Below, one piece after another: positions 38,849 to 49,417 of a DNA stretch of 64,000 nt (its first letter is position 1; each line of letters begins with the position of its first letter). The stretch is from NCBI GenBank assembly GCA_002897735.1, contig BDTW01000056.1, forward strand, positions 28,156 through 92,155, given 5' to 3'. Position numbers and translations under genes: made by a program. The notes under the pieces were generated by a model. It was given only the letters and a program-made list of their open reading frames with translations. It was not told the origin of the DNA and did not search any database. The DNA comes from a bacterium BMS3Bbin13. GTDB taxonomy: Bacteria > Pseudomonadota > Gammaproteobacteria > 21-64-14.

Positions 38849-40021
38849 TCAACCGCCGCCGAACACCACTGCGCGCGTATGACGTGCGATCATCCGGTCT
38901 TCGTCCGTAGCGACCACGAGGACCTCGCAGCCGGCACCGTCGACGGAGATGCACTCCGCCCCGGCGGCGTTGCGCTTCGGATCCAGCCGCACCCCCAGAT
39001 AGTCCAGTCCGTCACAGGCCGCGGCGCGCACCGGCGCGGCGTGCTCTCCGATCCCGCCGGTGAACACCAGCCGGTCGAGCCCGCCGAGCACCGCCGCGAA
39101 GGCCCCGATCTGCTTGCGTACCTGGTAGGCGAACAGATCGATGGCGAGGGCGGCCCGGGGATCGGTGTCGCGGTACGTGAGCAGCGTCGCCAACTCCGCG
39201 CTGCGACCCGAGACGCCCAACAGCCCCGCCTCGCGCTCGACCAGCCGCTCCACGCGCGCGACGTCGTAACCGCGCCGCAACAGATATACCAGGACTCCCG
39301 GATCCAGGTCGCCGCTACGGGTGCCCATCATGATCCCGCCCAGCGGCGTGAAGCCCATGGTCGTATCGAGGGGACGCCCGTCACGCACCGCGGCCAGGCT
39401 CGCCCCGCCGCCGAGGTGGGCGATGATCAACCGCCCGGCCGCCTTCGCATCCAGCGCCTCGAGGACGTATTCGTAGGAGAGTCCGTGGAAGCCGTAGCGG
39501 CGCACGCCCTCGTCCCAGAGCGACTCGGGCAGCGGCAGGCGCTGCGCCCGTTGCGGGAGATCACGATGGAAACCTGTATCGAAACATGCCGCCTGCGGTT
39601 GCTCGGGGAAGTGCGCGGAGCAGGCACGGATCGCCTCCAGCGCCGGCGGCAGGTGCAGCGGCGCGAGCGGGATCACCGCCTCCAGTTCGCGCAGCAGCGT
39701 CGGCGTGATGCGCTCGGGCGTACGGTGCGCCGGGCCGCCGTGCACCAGGCGGTGACCGATCGCATCGGGCGCGGGCAATCCGTTACGTTCCAACAGCGTC
39801 AACAGCGCCGTCAACGCCGCGCCGTGGCCGGCGAAGCGGCACTGCGTGCGTTCCTCGGCGAGCGCCGGGCGTCGCACACGCAGACTGCCGCCGGCATCTC
39901 CGATCCCCGAGACCTCGGCGTCCAAGAGGCGTTCCTCGCCGCCCGCCGCAAAGCGGAACACCGCGAGCTTGAGCGAGGTGGACCCGCTGTTCACGCACAG
40001 GACGTGGGGGGCGCCGCTCAT
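38849..40021 (-). CDS. ackA: Acetate kinase
   Basis: VLCVNSGSTSLKLAVF, GHRLVHGGPAHRTPERIT, CFDTGFHRDLP, YGFHGLSYEYV, IAHLGGGASLAAVRDGRPLDTTMGFTPLGGIMMGTRSGDLDPG. Confidence 0.93.
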   Translation of the reverse strand: MSGAPHVLCVNSGSTSLKLAVFRFAAGGEERLLDAEVSGIGDAGGSLRVRRPALAEERTQCRFAGHGAALTALLTLLERNGLPAPDAIGHRLVHGGPAHRTPERITPTLLRELEAVIPLAPLHLPPALEAIRACSAHFPEQPQAACFDTGFHRDLPQRAQRLPLPESLWDEGVRRYGFHGLSYEYVLEALDAKAAGRLIIAHLGGGASLAAVRDGRPLDTTMGFTPLGGIMMGTRSGDLDPGVLVYLLRRGYDVARVERLVEREAGLLGVSGRSAELATLLTYRDTDPRAALAIDLFAYQVRKQIGAFAAVLGGLDRLVFTGGIGEHAAPVRAAACDGLDYLGVRLDPKRNAAGAECISVDGAGCEVLVVATDEDRMIARHTRAVVFGGG

Positions 40022-41283
40022 CGCAACCCCCAAAACACGTAGGCCAGGGAGAGCAGGAAGGTGAGGGCCAACCACAAAGCCGCCGGTGCGACCGCGCGGT
40101 TGCGCGCGAGCCCCAGTGCATAGCCCGCCTTGAGCAGGTTGTTGCTGCCGCTGGAGATCAGAATGGCGGCCTCGATGGCCGCCTCGCCGACATGAAACTT
40201 CCCGGCCAGCAGGGCGAGGATGAACGGGTCGATGTCCGTAAACCCCACGCCGAAGGACAGTACCTGCAACCCGCCCGCCCCGTAGCCGCGCACCACGAAG
40301 TGGGCGAGCGCGGCGAAGAAGACGAACAGGGCGGCGAACAGCACCGCGGTGGAGAACTCCAGCGGGTGGCGCGGCGACTCCCCCGACGTATCGGAGGCCC
40401 CGGCGTACGAGCCGCGGTAGAGAAGCCAGGCCACGCCCCCCGAGAGCAGGAACAATACGGCGAACGGCAGCGCCAGCTCCTCGGCGGTCACCCGATGGCC
40501 GAGGATCAGGATCAACGCCCACAGACGCAGGTACATCATCGCGGTCGCCAGGATGATCGCCGTGCCGATCATCCGCCCCTCCGGGCCGGTGCCGTGCGCG
40601 CGGCGCCCCAGGACCACGGTCGCCACGGTGCTCGAGTACAACCCGCCGAGCAGGCCGGTGAGCAGCACCCCGCGCGTCGGGAAGAAATAGGTCTGGGCGA
40701 GGTAGCTCAGGTAGGAAATCGCGGAGACCACGATGACCGCGAGCCAGACCTGATAATAGGTCACGGTGATGAACGGTGCGATCTGGCGGTCCGGAAGCAC
40801 CGGCAGGACCAAGCCGGCCATGATCAGGAACTTCACCAGCGTCGTCGCCTCGCCGCTGCGGAAGGCGTCGGAGAAGCGCCGGATGCCGGGCTTCTCGCCC
40901 AGCAACAGCAGGATGACCACCACATAGAGAATCAGCAGCCACACCGGCTCCCGCAGGGCGAGCGGGCCGATCCCGTAGACCAGCAGCGCGATCATCGCCG
41001 GGAGCAGGCTCTGCTCGCCGCCGCGCATCCGCCCCCAGTAGTGCAGGCCGAGGAACACGCCGACCGCGATCAGCCCCGCGGCGAACAGACCCAGCCCCGG
41101 ATCGAGGAGCGCCAGGGCGTAACCGAGCACGGCGAGCAAGGTCAGGGTGCGGGTCGTGCCGAAGCCCAGATCCTTGTCGGCCGCGCGCCGGTAGCTGTGC
41201 ATCTCCAGCCCGATCACGAAACCGAACAGCGCCGTGAGCACGAAGGCGGTCAGTGCCGGCGGTAGCGTATCGATCAGGTGCAT
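40018..41283 (-). CDS. MgtC/SapB-type / DUF4010 membrane protein
   Basis: TALFGFVIGLEMHSYRRAADKDLGFGTTRTLTLLAVLGYAL; multi-TM; overlaps ackA start. Confidence 0.75.
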   Translation of the reverse strand: MHLIDTLPPALTAFVLTALFGFVIGLEMHSYRRAADKDLGFGTTRTLTLLAVLGYALALLDPGLGLFAAGLIAVGVFLGLHYWGRMRGGEQSLLPAMIALLVYGIGPLALREPVWLLILYVVVILLLLGEKPGIRRFSDAFRSGEATTLVKFLIMAGLVLPVLPDRQIAPFITVTYYQVWLAVIVVSAISYLSYLAQTYFFPTRGVLLTGLLGGLYSSTVATVVLGRRAHGTGPEGRMIGTAIILATAMMYLRLWALILILGHRVTAEELALPFAVLFLLSGGVAWLLYRGSYAGASDTSGESPRHPLEFSTAVLFAALFVFFAALAHFVVRGYGAGGLQVLSFGVGFTDIDPFILALLAGKFHVGEAAIEAAILISSGSNNLLKAGYALGLARNRAVAPAALWLALTFLLSLAYVFWGLR

Positions 41284-41410
41284 GATGGATTCAGTCCGCC
41301 GCGACACCCGTCCGGCGCGGCATGCGCGCCTTCACGCCCCCCCCGGACGGATCAAAAAAAACCCCGTGCGGCCTTGGAGATCCCCTCCGCCGCCGCCGGG
41401 TGGTTCACGA

Positions 41411-41896
41411 TCACGAACCGCCGCTCTGGGCCTCTTCGTGAGCCGGGACCACGAGCAATGGCAGGTGCCCGTGGCGGACCAGCGCCTCCGAGACACTGCC
41501 GAGCAGCACCCGATCCACTCCATGGCGACCGTGGGTACCGACCACCAGGAGATCGGCCCGCCAGTCCTCGGCCGCCTGCAGGATGCGCTTCCAGACCCCG
41601 CCCTTGGGCGCATCGACGACCTCCGTCTCGACCGGCACATCCGCGGCCGCGGCGCGTACCCGTTCGCCGGCGCTCTCCAACGTAGCGCTCGCATGTACTC
41701 GCAGTTCCTCGTGCCACTTCTCGCGGTCCAACCACCCGACCTCCGCGCCGCGATAGTCCGCCACACCTTTATCCAGGACCGTGATGAGCTTCAACCGGGC
41801 GCCCTGATCGCGGGCGATGGCGAGCGCATGATCCAACGCGTGGGAAGCGGGAGCGTCGCCGTCCACCGGGACGAGAATTCTGTTGTAGAGACTCAT
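41411..41896 (-). CDS. Universal stress protein (UspA family)
   Basis: YNRILVPVDGDAPASHALDHALAIARDQGARLKLITVLD ... LLVVGTHGRHGVDRVLLGSVSEALVRHGHLPLLVV. Confidence 0.9.
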   Translation of the reverse strand: MSLYNRILVPVDGDAPASHALDHALAIARDQGARLKLITVLDKGVADYRGAEVGWLDREKWHEELRVHASATLESAGERVRAAAADVPVETEVVDAPKGGVWKRILQAAEDWRADLLVVGTHGRHGVDRVLLGSVSEALVRHGHLPLLVVPAHEEAQSGGS

Positions 41897-42133
41897 TGCA
41901 TACCCCTCATTCCAAATACGCCCGACACGATCGGCGGGCGCGGAGAAACCGTTGATAGTGTGGACCCGCCGCCCGCGCCGGGATCTCCTCGTCGAACGGT
42001 CGCCCGGTCCCGTCGTCGACGATCCTCCGCGCGAATGCGCCCGCGAACCTTACGCTCACATCGGCACGCGCGGGTCGTGCTTGAGGTGGCGGCGGACCCG
42101 GCCACTCGGTGCACACGCCCGAGCCCGCCGGAA

Positions 42134-43114
42134 TTACGGCTCGGCCGGATCCGGCGCGCGGGCATCGTGCCCGGGAAACAACGGCGTGCCGTTCGCCTCG
42201 TGCCACTCCAATATACCGTGCCAGATCTCCTCGGCGGAATCCGCGTACCAGAACAGATCCCGGTCCTCCGGATCGATCACGCCCTCCTCGACCAGGAAGT
42301 CCACGTCCACGGCCCGCCGCCAGTAGCGCTCGCCGGCCAGGATCACCGGCACCGGACGGATCTTGCGGGTCTGGATGAGCGTCAGCGTCTCGAACAGTTC
42401 GTCGAAGGTACCGTAGCCCCCCGGGAAGGCGACGAGCGCCCGCGCGCGCAACAGGAAGTGCAGCTTGCGGATCGCGAAATAGTGGAAGCGGAAGCACAGC
42501 TCCGGCGTGATGTAGGGGTTCGGATACTGCTCGTGCGGCAGCGTGATGTTGAGTCCGATGGAGTGCGCCCGTACGTCGAAGGCACCGCGGTTGGCGGCCT
42601 CCATCATACCCGGTCCGCCGCCGGTCATGAGCATCACGCGGTGATCGTCCGGGCCCGCCCCCGCCGCTCCGATCAGCCGCCCGAGTTCGCGCGCGACGTC
42701 GTAGTAGCGACTCTTGGCGAGCAGGCGCTCGGCGACCGCCAGGCGCTGCTCCAGCTCCGCGTCCCCCGGGGCGTCGCGAAGGCGCACGAGCAACGCTTCG
42801 ACGCGCCGTTGCGCGGCGACGGGCTCGCGGATGCGGGTGGACCCGAACACCACGATCGTATGTTCGACGCCGTAGCGATCGAGCAGCAGTTCCGGCTTCC
42901 GGTAGTCGATCTGCAGGCGCACGCCGCGGGTCGCGTCGAGGTCCAGAAAATCGACATCCCGATCGGCGGGGCGGTAGGTCGGGCTGTCGAGGATCGCCTG
43001 CACGCGACGCGGGGCGTCCGGATCCTCATCGGCCGGCTTGGGCGCGTGCCAGGGCAGCGGCTCGCGACGCCGGTGCGGGTGGGCGGGCGGGGGCCGCGCA
43101 CCACGCGTCACCAT
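42134..43114 (-). CDS. LOG-family / TIGR00730-like Rossmann protein
   Basis: MTGGGPGMMEAANRGA and FPGGYGTFDELFETLTLIQT: PGGxGTxxE motif of LOG/lysine-decarboxylase-like proteins. Confidence 0.85.
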   Translation of the reverse strand: MVTRGARPPPAHPHRRREPLPWHAPKPADEDPDAPRRVQAILDSPTYRPADRDVDFLDLDATRGVRLQIDYRKPELLLDRYGVEHTIVVFGSTRIREPVAAQRRVEALLVRLRDAPGDAELEQRLAVAERLLAKSRYYDVARELGRLIGAAGAGPDDHRVMLMTGGGPGMMEAANRGAFDVRAHSIGLNITLPHEQYPNPYITPELCFRFHYFAIRKLHFLLRARALVAFPGGYGTFDELFETLTLIQTRKIRPVPVILAGERYWRRAVDVDFLVEEGVIDPEDRDLFWYADSAEEIWHGILEWHEANGTPLFPGHDARAPDPAEP

Positions 43115-43134
43115 GTCCGCCCCGTCGCGTCCGC

Positions 43135-45570
43135 TCACGCACCCGCCTCCGCGCGCGGTTCGCGCCCGAGCCGCCGCTCCACCTCCAGGACGCGGCGCGT
43201 CGTGCCGAGCACGGTGTCCGGGTTGAGGCTCATCGAGTCGATCCCGATCTCCACCAGGAATTCGGCCATCTCCGGGTAGTCGGACGGGGCCTGCCCGCAC
43301 AGTCCGGAGTGGATACCGTTGCGCCGGCAACCCTCGACGGCCAGGCGGATCATCTCCTTGACGCCGGGGTCGCGTTCATCGTAGTCGAAGGCGACGATTT
43401 CGCTGTCGCGGTCCACACCCAGGGTGAGTTGGGTGAGGTCGTTGGAACCGATCGAAAAACCGTCGAAGCGCTTGGCGAACTCGTCGATGAGCACCACGTT
43501 GTTCGGGATTTCGCACATCGCGTAGACGCGCAGACCGTTCTCGCCGCGTTTGAGCCCGTGTTCGGCCATGACCGCCAGCACCGCGTCGGCCTCGGCGAGG
43601 CGCCGCACGAACGGAATCATCAGGATGACGTTCTCGAGGCCCATCGTCTCGCGCACCCGTTTCATGGCCGCGCACTCCAGCGCGAAGCCCTCGGCATAGG
43701 CCGGGTGGGCGTAACGCGAGGCGCCGCGAAAGCCGATCATCGGATTGGCCTCGTCCGGCTCGAAGTCGCGCCCGCCGAGCAGCGACGCGTACTCGTTGCT
43801 CTTGAAGTCCGACGTCCGCACCACCACCGGGCGCGGGTAGAAGGCGGCGGCGATCGTCCCGATCCCCTCGGCGAGCCGCTGCACGAAGTACTCGCGCGGC
43901 TCGGCATGGCCGCGCGCCAGTGCCTCCACCTTCGCGCGCACCGCGGCGTCCGAGACCCGATCCGGGTGGAGCAGCGCCATGGGGTGCACCCTGATGTATT
44001 CGTTGATGATGAACTCCATGCGCGCCAGGCCGACACCGTCGTTGGGGATCAGCGCGGTCTGGAAGGCGATCTCCGGGTTGCCCAGGTTGATCATGATCTC
44101 GGTGGCCGGGCGCGGCAGATCTCCGAGGTCGGTGCGCTCCACCTCGAAGGGCAGCGTCCCGCGGTAGACCCGGCCGACGTCGCCATCCGCACAGGCCACC
44201 GTAACCTCCGATTCGCCCGCCAGACGCGCGGTGGCACCGGTGGTGCCGACGACCGCCGGGATCCCCAACTCGCGGGCGATGATCGCCGCGTGGCAGGTAC
44301 GCCCGCCGCGGTTGGTCACGATCGCCGCGGCGGTCTTCATCACCGGCTCCCAGTCCGGCGTAGTGATATCGGCCACCAGTACCTCGCCGGGCCGGAACTG
44401 CGACAGGTGCGCCACGTCCGTGATGATCCGCACCCCGCCGGCGGCGATCCGCGCCCCCACCGCGCGCCCGGTGACCAGGATCTCGCCGCGTTCCTTGAGC
44501 ACGTAGGTCTCCAGGACCCCGCCCTTGCGCTGTGAGGCCACCGTCTCGGGACGCGCCTGTACCAGGTAGAGCGTGCCGTCGATACCGTCCTTGGCCCACT
44601 CCATGTCCATGGGCCGATCGTGTCCCGCCTTGGCGCTGTAGTGGCGCTCGACCTTGAGCGCGTAATCGGTCAGGGTGAGCACGTCGGCATCGTCGATGCA
44701 AAAGCGTGCGCGCTCCTCGGGCGAGGTCGGCACGTTGCGCGTCGCCTCGCGGGTGCGCCCGTGCGCGTAGATCATCTTGATCTTCTTGGCGCCCAACGTA
44801 CGGCGCAGCACCGCGCGACAGCCGCGCTCGAAGGTCGGTTTGTGCACGTAGAACTCGTCCGGGTCCACCGCCCCCTGCACCACGTTCTCGCCCAGGCCGT
44901 AGGCCGCGGTGATGAACACCACGTCGCGGAAGCCGGTCTCGGTGTCGAGCGAGAACATCACGCCGGAGGCGGCCAGATCCGAGCGCACCATCTTCATCAC
45001 GCCGATCGACAGCGCCACCTTGAAGTGATCGAAGCCCTGATCGATGCGATAGTGGATCGCCCGATCGGTGAACAGGCTCGCGAAACAACGCCGGCAGGCA
45101 TCGAGCAGGCCCTCCTCGCCGCGCACATTGAGATAGGTATCCTGCTGCCCGGCGAAACTCGCCGTCGGCAGGTCCTCGGCGGTCGCCGAACTGCGCACCG
45201 CGACGCTCAGATCCTCCCCGTACTCCGCCCGCAGCTCGCCGTAGGCGGCGCGGATCTCACGGCCGAGATCCTCCGGCAACCCGGCGCCGTAGACGATCTC
45301 TCGCGCGCGCCGCGCGCGCCGCGCCAGATCCTCCATGTCGTCCGGATCGAGTCCGTCCAGGGCGGCGCGCAGTCCCTCCCAGGCCTGGGCATGGTCGAGG
45401 ACGTAGCGGTAGGCCTCGGCGGTGACCGCGAATCCGTCGGGTATCTTGACCCCCTGCGGCGTGAGTTCCCGGTACATCTCGCCGAGCGAGGCGTTTTTGC
45501 CGCCGACCAGGGGCACGTCCGCCAGTGCGATGTCGCGGAAAAAGCGCAGGTAACGATAGCTCGAATTCAT
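43135..45570 (-). CDS. ppsA: Phosphoenolpyruvate synthase
   Basis: VGGKNASLGEMYRELTPQGVKIPDGFAVTAEAYRYVLDHAQAW; TNRGGRTCHAAIIARELGIPAVVG (His domain); C-terminal IGSNDLTQLTLGVDRDSEIV. Confidence 0.93.
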   Translation of the reverse strand: MNSSYRYLRFFRDIALADVPLVGGKNASLGEMYRELTPQGVKIPDGFAVTAEAYRYVLDHAQAWEGLRAALDGLDPDDMEDLARRARRAREIVYGAGLPEDLGREIRAAYGELRAEYGEDLSVAVRSSATAEDLPTASFAGQQDTYLNVRGEEGLLDACRRCFASLFTDRAIHYRIDQGFDHFKVALSIGVMKMVRSDLAASGVMFSLDTETGFRDVVFITAAYGLGENVVQGAVDPDEFYVHKPTFERGCRAVLRRTLGAKKIKMIYAHGRTREATRNVPTSPEERARFCIDDADVLTLTDYALKVERHYSAKAGHDRPMDMEWAKDGIDGTLYLVQARPETVASQRKGGVLETYVLKERGEILVTGRAVGARIAAGGVRIITDVAHLSQFRPGEVLVADITTPDWEPVMKTAAAIVTNRGGRTCHAAIIARELGIPAVVGTTGATARLAGESEVTVACADGDVGRVYRGTLPFEVERTDLGDLPRPATEIMINLGNPEIAFQTALIPNDGVGLARMEFIINEYIRVHPMALLHPDRVSDAAVRAKVEALARGHAEPREYFVQRLAEGIGTIAAAFYPRPVVVRTSDFKSNEYASLLGGRDFEPDEANPMIGFRGASRYAHPAYAEGFALECAAMKRVRETMGLENVILMIPFVRRLAEADAVLAVMAEHGLKRGENGLRVYAMCEIPNNVVLIDEFAKRFDGFSIGSNDLTQLTLGVDRDSEIVAFDYDERDPGVKEMIRLAVEGCRRNGIHSGLCGQAPSDYPEMAEFLVEIGIDSMSLNPDTVLGTTRRVLEVERRLGREPRAEAGA

Positions 45571-45619
45571 CGGCGTGCCTCCCGGGTGGTCGCGGCGACG
45601 GCCGCGGGCATCGTTCGTT

Positions 45620-46645
45620 TCATGGCCGGGCCTCCAGGTCCGGTCGGTACTCGCCGCGTCGCGCCGCGCCGTTCATCCGCAACCGGTGCAGAAAGACGCG
45701 TTGGGCGGCGTCGACGTTGCGCGCCCGGCCCGCCCAGGCCGCCATCACCGGCTCCTGCAGGGCGCGTGCGAAAGAGAAGGACAATTCCCACGGCCGGCCG
45801 GGAAAAGCGGCGTTCATCGCATTGAGGTTGGCGGTCGCCTCCTCCGGGCCCTGCCCCCCCGAGAGAAAGTTGATGCCGGGCACCGCCGCCGGCACGGTGC
45901 GCCGCAGCACGCGCACCGTCGCCTCGGCGACCTGCTCCGGCGACGCCTTCTGCGGGTGCTCCTTGCCCGGAATCACCATGCTCGGCTTGAGCACCAGGTA
46001 CTCGAGCGTCACGCGATGCCGGTGCAGGGCGTGGAATACGGCGTGCAACACCGCCTCGCTGACCTCGGCACAGCGTTCGAGCGTATGGTCGCCGTCGATC
46101 AACACCTCGGGCTCCACGATCGGCACGAACCCCTCCTGCTGGCAAACCGCGGCGTAGCGCGCCAGCATCTCCGCGTTCGCCTCGACGCCGAGCGGGGTGG
46201 GATTGCGTTCGCCGACCGGATAGACCTCGCGCCATTTCGCGAAGCGCGCCCCCTGCTCCCGATAGCGCACGAGACGCTCGGCGAGTCCGTCCAGGCCGTA
46301 GGTGATCCGGTCGCCGGGCGCCCCGGGCAGCGGACCCTTGCCCTTGTCCACTTTCACCCCGGGGACCACCCCCTGACGCGCGAGCACCACCGGCAGCGGC
46401 GTACCGTCGTCGGTCGTCTGCTCCAGGGTCTCCTCGAAGAGGATCACCCCGCTCAGGAACTCGCCGATCCCGGGTGCGCCGCACATCAACGCCCGATAGC
46501 CGCGCCGGTTCTCCTCGGTGTTGTCCACCCCGACCGCCGCAAAGCGCTTGCCGATGGTCGGCAGGCTCTCGTCGGCCGCAAGGATCCCCTTGCCGGGCTG
46601 CACCATCTGCGCGATGGTCCGCTGCAACTCCTCTTCGGTATTCAT
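45620..46645 (-). CDS. fba: Fructose-bisphosphate aldolase, class I
   Basis: MVQPGKGILAADESLPTIGKRFAAVGVDNTEENRRGYRALM, VEPEVLIDGDHTLERC, LEYLVLKPSMVIPGK, GINFLSGGQGPEEATANLNAMN. Confidence 0.92.
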   Translation of the reverse strand: MNTEEELQRTIAQMVQPGKGILAADESLPTIGKRFAAVGVDNTEENRRGYRALMCGAPGIGEFLSGVILFEETLEQTTDDGTPLPVVLARQGVVPGVKVDKGKGPLPGAPGDRITYGLDGLAERLVRYREQGARFAKWREVYPVGERNPTPLGVEANAEMLARYAAVCQQEGFVPIVEPEVLIDGDHTLERCAEVSEAVLHAVFHALHRHRVTLEYLVLKPSMVIPGKEHPQKASPEQVAEATVRVLRRTVPAAVPGINFLSGGQGPEEATANLNAMNAAFPGRPWELSFSFARALQEPVMAAWAGRARNVDAAQRVFLHRLRMNGAARRGEYRPDLEARP

Positions 46646-46906
46646 CGTTTCGCCTCCTGCACTTGTCCCGGGCCGTTGCGCCGCACGCGCGGACCGACCA
46701 AAGGCGGATCCGGCGGCCCCGCGACGCTGTACCTGTCCTCCGCACCGTTCACGACGCGGGTTCCGCGGCCGGGCCATACGGGCCGTTGCAGCGCGATGGC
46801 GATCACGTCGCCGCGGCACGGGGCGCCGTGCGCATCGCCGCGGATGTCGCAGGCGCCGAGCAGCGTATCGATGCCGCCTCCCGGACGCGCCGCCGGCGCG
46901 ACGGGC

Positions 46907-49417
46907 TCACCGGCCGTCATGGCGCTCCCCCGCATGAGCGTGCAGCGGTTGACGCACGGTACCCAGGAAGTCCCGGTGCCGCCGCGCCGTCCACTCCAGG
47001 CGCCGGTAGACGGCGAGTTTCGCCCAGTCCTCGACGAAGATCCACGCGATGCAGTAGATCCAAACGAGCCCGACGTCCGACCAGCCGATCGAGGCGACCA
47101 GGCCCATCGGATAGACCACAAACAACGTCGCCAGCACCTTGGTCGCCACCGCCCCCCACAGCACCAGCGGCGAGGGAAACGGACGTCGCCAGAACGACCG
47201 CCTGGTGCGCGCCACGAACAACGTCAGATGCCCCGCGACGGCGAGCTTGAGAAAGATCACCGTCTGGATGTGGGCGATGTCCATGTGCAGCCATTCCTTG
47301 ACGATCACCAGCAGGCCGAAGGTCTCGACCACGCCGATCAGGCCGAGCACCGTGGACACCGTCAGCACCCGGCGCATCTCCCAGCGCACCGGGTGCGGGT
47401 CGAGCCAGGTATTGTCGTAGGCGATGGCCATGATCGGCACGTCGTTGAACAACGCCAGCAGGATGATCATGATCGCCGTGATCGGGTAGAAATTGAAGGC
47501 GATCATCGCCGCGACCACGAAGAACATGATGCGGATGGTCTCGGTGATGCGGTAGATCGCGTAGGAGTTCATGCGCTCAAAGATGCGCCGCGCCTCCTCG
47601 ATGGCGCTCACGATCGTCGACAACCCCGGCGCGGTGAGGATCAGCGCCGCGGCGGCGCGTGCGGCGTCCGTGGCCCCGGAAACGGCGATGCCGACGTCGG
47701 CCTGCTTGAGCGCCGGGGCGTCGTTCACGCCGTCGCCGGTCATGGCCACCAAGTGGCCGCGCGCCTGCAGGGCCTTGACGATGCCGTACTTGTGCTCGGG
47801 GAAGACCTGCGCGAAGCCGTCCGCCTCCTCGATACGGCGACCGGCATCGAGATCGAGATCGCCCGTATCGCCCCCGTCGGGGAACAGCGCCTCGGCGGGC
47901 TGGATGTGGGTGCCCAGGCCGAGCCGGCCGGCGATCTCGCGGGCGATCGCGACGTTGTCGCCGGTCACCATCTTCACGTGCACGCCGTGCGCCTCGGCCT
48001 GTGCGATGGTCTCCTTCGAGTCCTCGCGCGGCGGGTCGAACAGCGCCAGCAGTCCGAGGAAACGCCAGTGGTCCGGCTCGTCGGCGCGCGCCACGCCGAG
48101 CGTGCGGTAGCCCTTGTGCGCATACGCGTCGATCTCGTGCTGCGCGCGCTCGGCCGCCTCGCCGGTGACGCCGGCCAGTTGCAGGATCACCTGCGGCGCG
48201 CCCTTGGCGACCGCGAAGCGCCGCCCCTCGGCATCGCGCACCTCGGCCCGGGTACGCTTTCTCACCGGGTCGAAGGGGATGAACTTCTCCTGGGTATACG
48301 CATCCAGCGCGGAACGATCGGTGAGACCGGCGATCACGGCGAGATCGATGGCATCGGCGCCCTCCTCCTCCTTGGAGGCAAGGGCCGCGGCCAGGATCAG
48401 CGACTGGGCGTCCGGCGCCTCGAACAGCACCGGATCGCCGAGGGTCAGGCGGTTCTGCGTCAGGGTGCCGGTCTTGTCCGAGCACAGGATATCGACCCCC
48501 GCCATCTCCTCGATCGACTCCAGGCGCGAGACGATGGCCTTGAGACGCGAGAGCGCCAGCGCCCCCACCGCCATGGTGACCGAGAGCACCGCGGGCATCG
48601 CCACCGGGATCGAGGCCACTGTCAGGATCAGGGCGAACTGCACCAGTTCGAGCAACGGGGCGCCGCGAAAGAGCTGCACCAGGATCAGGATCGCCACCAG
48701 CCCCAGGCTGATGTAGATCAAATAATCGCCGATGGTCAGCACCGCCTTCTGGAAGTGCGAGACCGCGCCGGCGGTCTGCACCAGCTTCGCGGTGCGCCCG
48801 AAATAGGTGTCGGCCCCGGTCGCCACCACCAGGGCCACCATCTCGCCCTGCTTGGCCACCGAGCCGGAGTAGGCGACGTCGCCCGCCTTCTTCTCCGCCG
48901 GCAACGACTCGCCGGTGAGCGCCGACTGGTCGACGCTCAGGTATTCACCGTCGATGAGCTTGACGTCGGCCGGGATGATATCGCCGAGCCGCAGGCGGAT
49001 GACGTCGCCGGGGACCAGGCTCGCCGCCTCGACCCCCTGCCATCGCCCGTCGCGCAGCACGTGTGCCTTGAGGGCGAGTTGCTTTTTGAGAGCATCGAGG
49101 GCGTTGGCGGCCTTGTGTTCCTGCCAGAACCCGATGATCCCGTTGAAGCCCAGCAACACGCCGATGATGATGAAGTCGGCCCAGTGCCGGACCACCGCCG
49201 AGAGCACCGCCGCGACCTCGATCATCCACGGGATCGGTCCCCAGAAATAACCCAGGAACTTGCGTAGCGGGCTGACCTTCTTTTCTTCGAGGGCGTTGGG
49301 GCCGTATTGTTCGAGACGCCGCCCCGCCTCCTCGCCGCTCAGACCCTCCGGCGCGGAACCGAGGTGCCGGAACAACTCCTCGACCGCGATCTTTTCGGCC
49401 TTGCGACTGTCGATCAT
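46907..49417 (-). CDS. Plasma-membrane-type H+-transporting P-type ATPase
   Basis: DILCSDKTGTLTQNRLTL, KMVTGDNVAIAREIAGRLGLG, AMTGDGVNDAPALKQADVGIAVSGATDAARAAAALILTAPGL. Confidence 0.9.
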   Translation of the reverse strand: MIDSRKAEKIAVEELFRHLGSAPEGLSGEEAGRRLEQYGPNALEEKKVSPLRKFLGYFWGPIPWMIEVAAVLSAVVRHWADFIIIGVLLGFNGIIGFWQEHKAANALDALKKQLALKAHVLRDGRWQGVEAASLVPGDVIRLRLGDIIPADVKLIDGEYLSVDQSALTGESLPAEKKAGDVAYSGSVAKQGEMVALVVATGADTYFGRTAKLVQTAGAVSHFQKAVLTIGDYLIYISLGLVAILILVQLFRGAPLLELVQFALILTVASIPVAMPAVLSVTMAVGALALSRLKAIVSRLESIEEMAGVDILCSDKTGTLTQNRLTLGDPVLFEAPDAQSLILAAALASKEEEGADAIDLAVIAGLTDRSALDAYTQEKFIPFDPVRKRTRAEVRDAEGRRFAVAKGAPQVILQLAGVTGEAAERAQHEIDAYAHKGYRTLGVARADEPDHWRFLGLLALFDPPREDSKETIAQAEAHGVHVKMVTGDNVAIAREIAGRLGLGTHIQPAEALFPDGGDTGDLDLDAGRRIEEADGFAQVFPEHKYGIVKALQARGHLVAMTGDGVNDAPALKQADVGIAVSGATDAARAAAALILTAPGLSTIVSAIEEARRIFERMNSYAIYRITETIRIMFFVVAAMIAFNFYPITAIMIILLALFNDVPIMAIAYDNTWLDPHPVRWEMRRVLTVSTVLGLIGVVETFGLLVIVKEWLHMDIAHIQTVIFLKLAVAGHLTLFVARTRRSFWRRPFPSPLVLWGAVATKVLATLFVVYPMGLVASIGWSDVGLVWIYCIAWIFVEDWAKLAVYRRLEWTARRHRDFLGTVRQPLHAHAGERHDGR

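Noticed and set aside
45575-49267. 1230-aa plus-strand ORF antisense to fba and the P-type ATPase
   Set aside because: Shadow ORF caused by high GC; His/Arg/Asp/Gln-rich low-complexity product (HRQRRHLGRHRPPQHQRRG...) with no domain, while the minus strand encodes clear enzymes.
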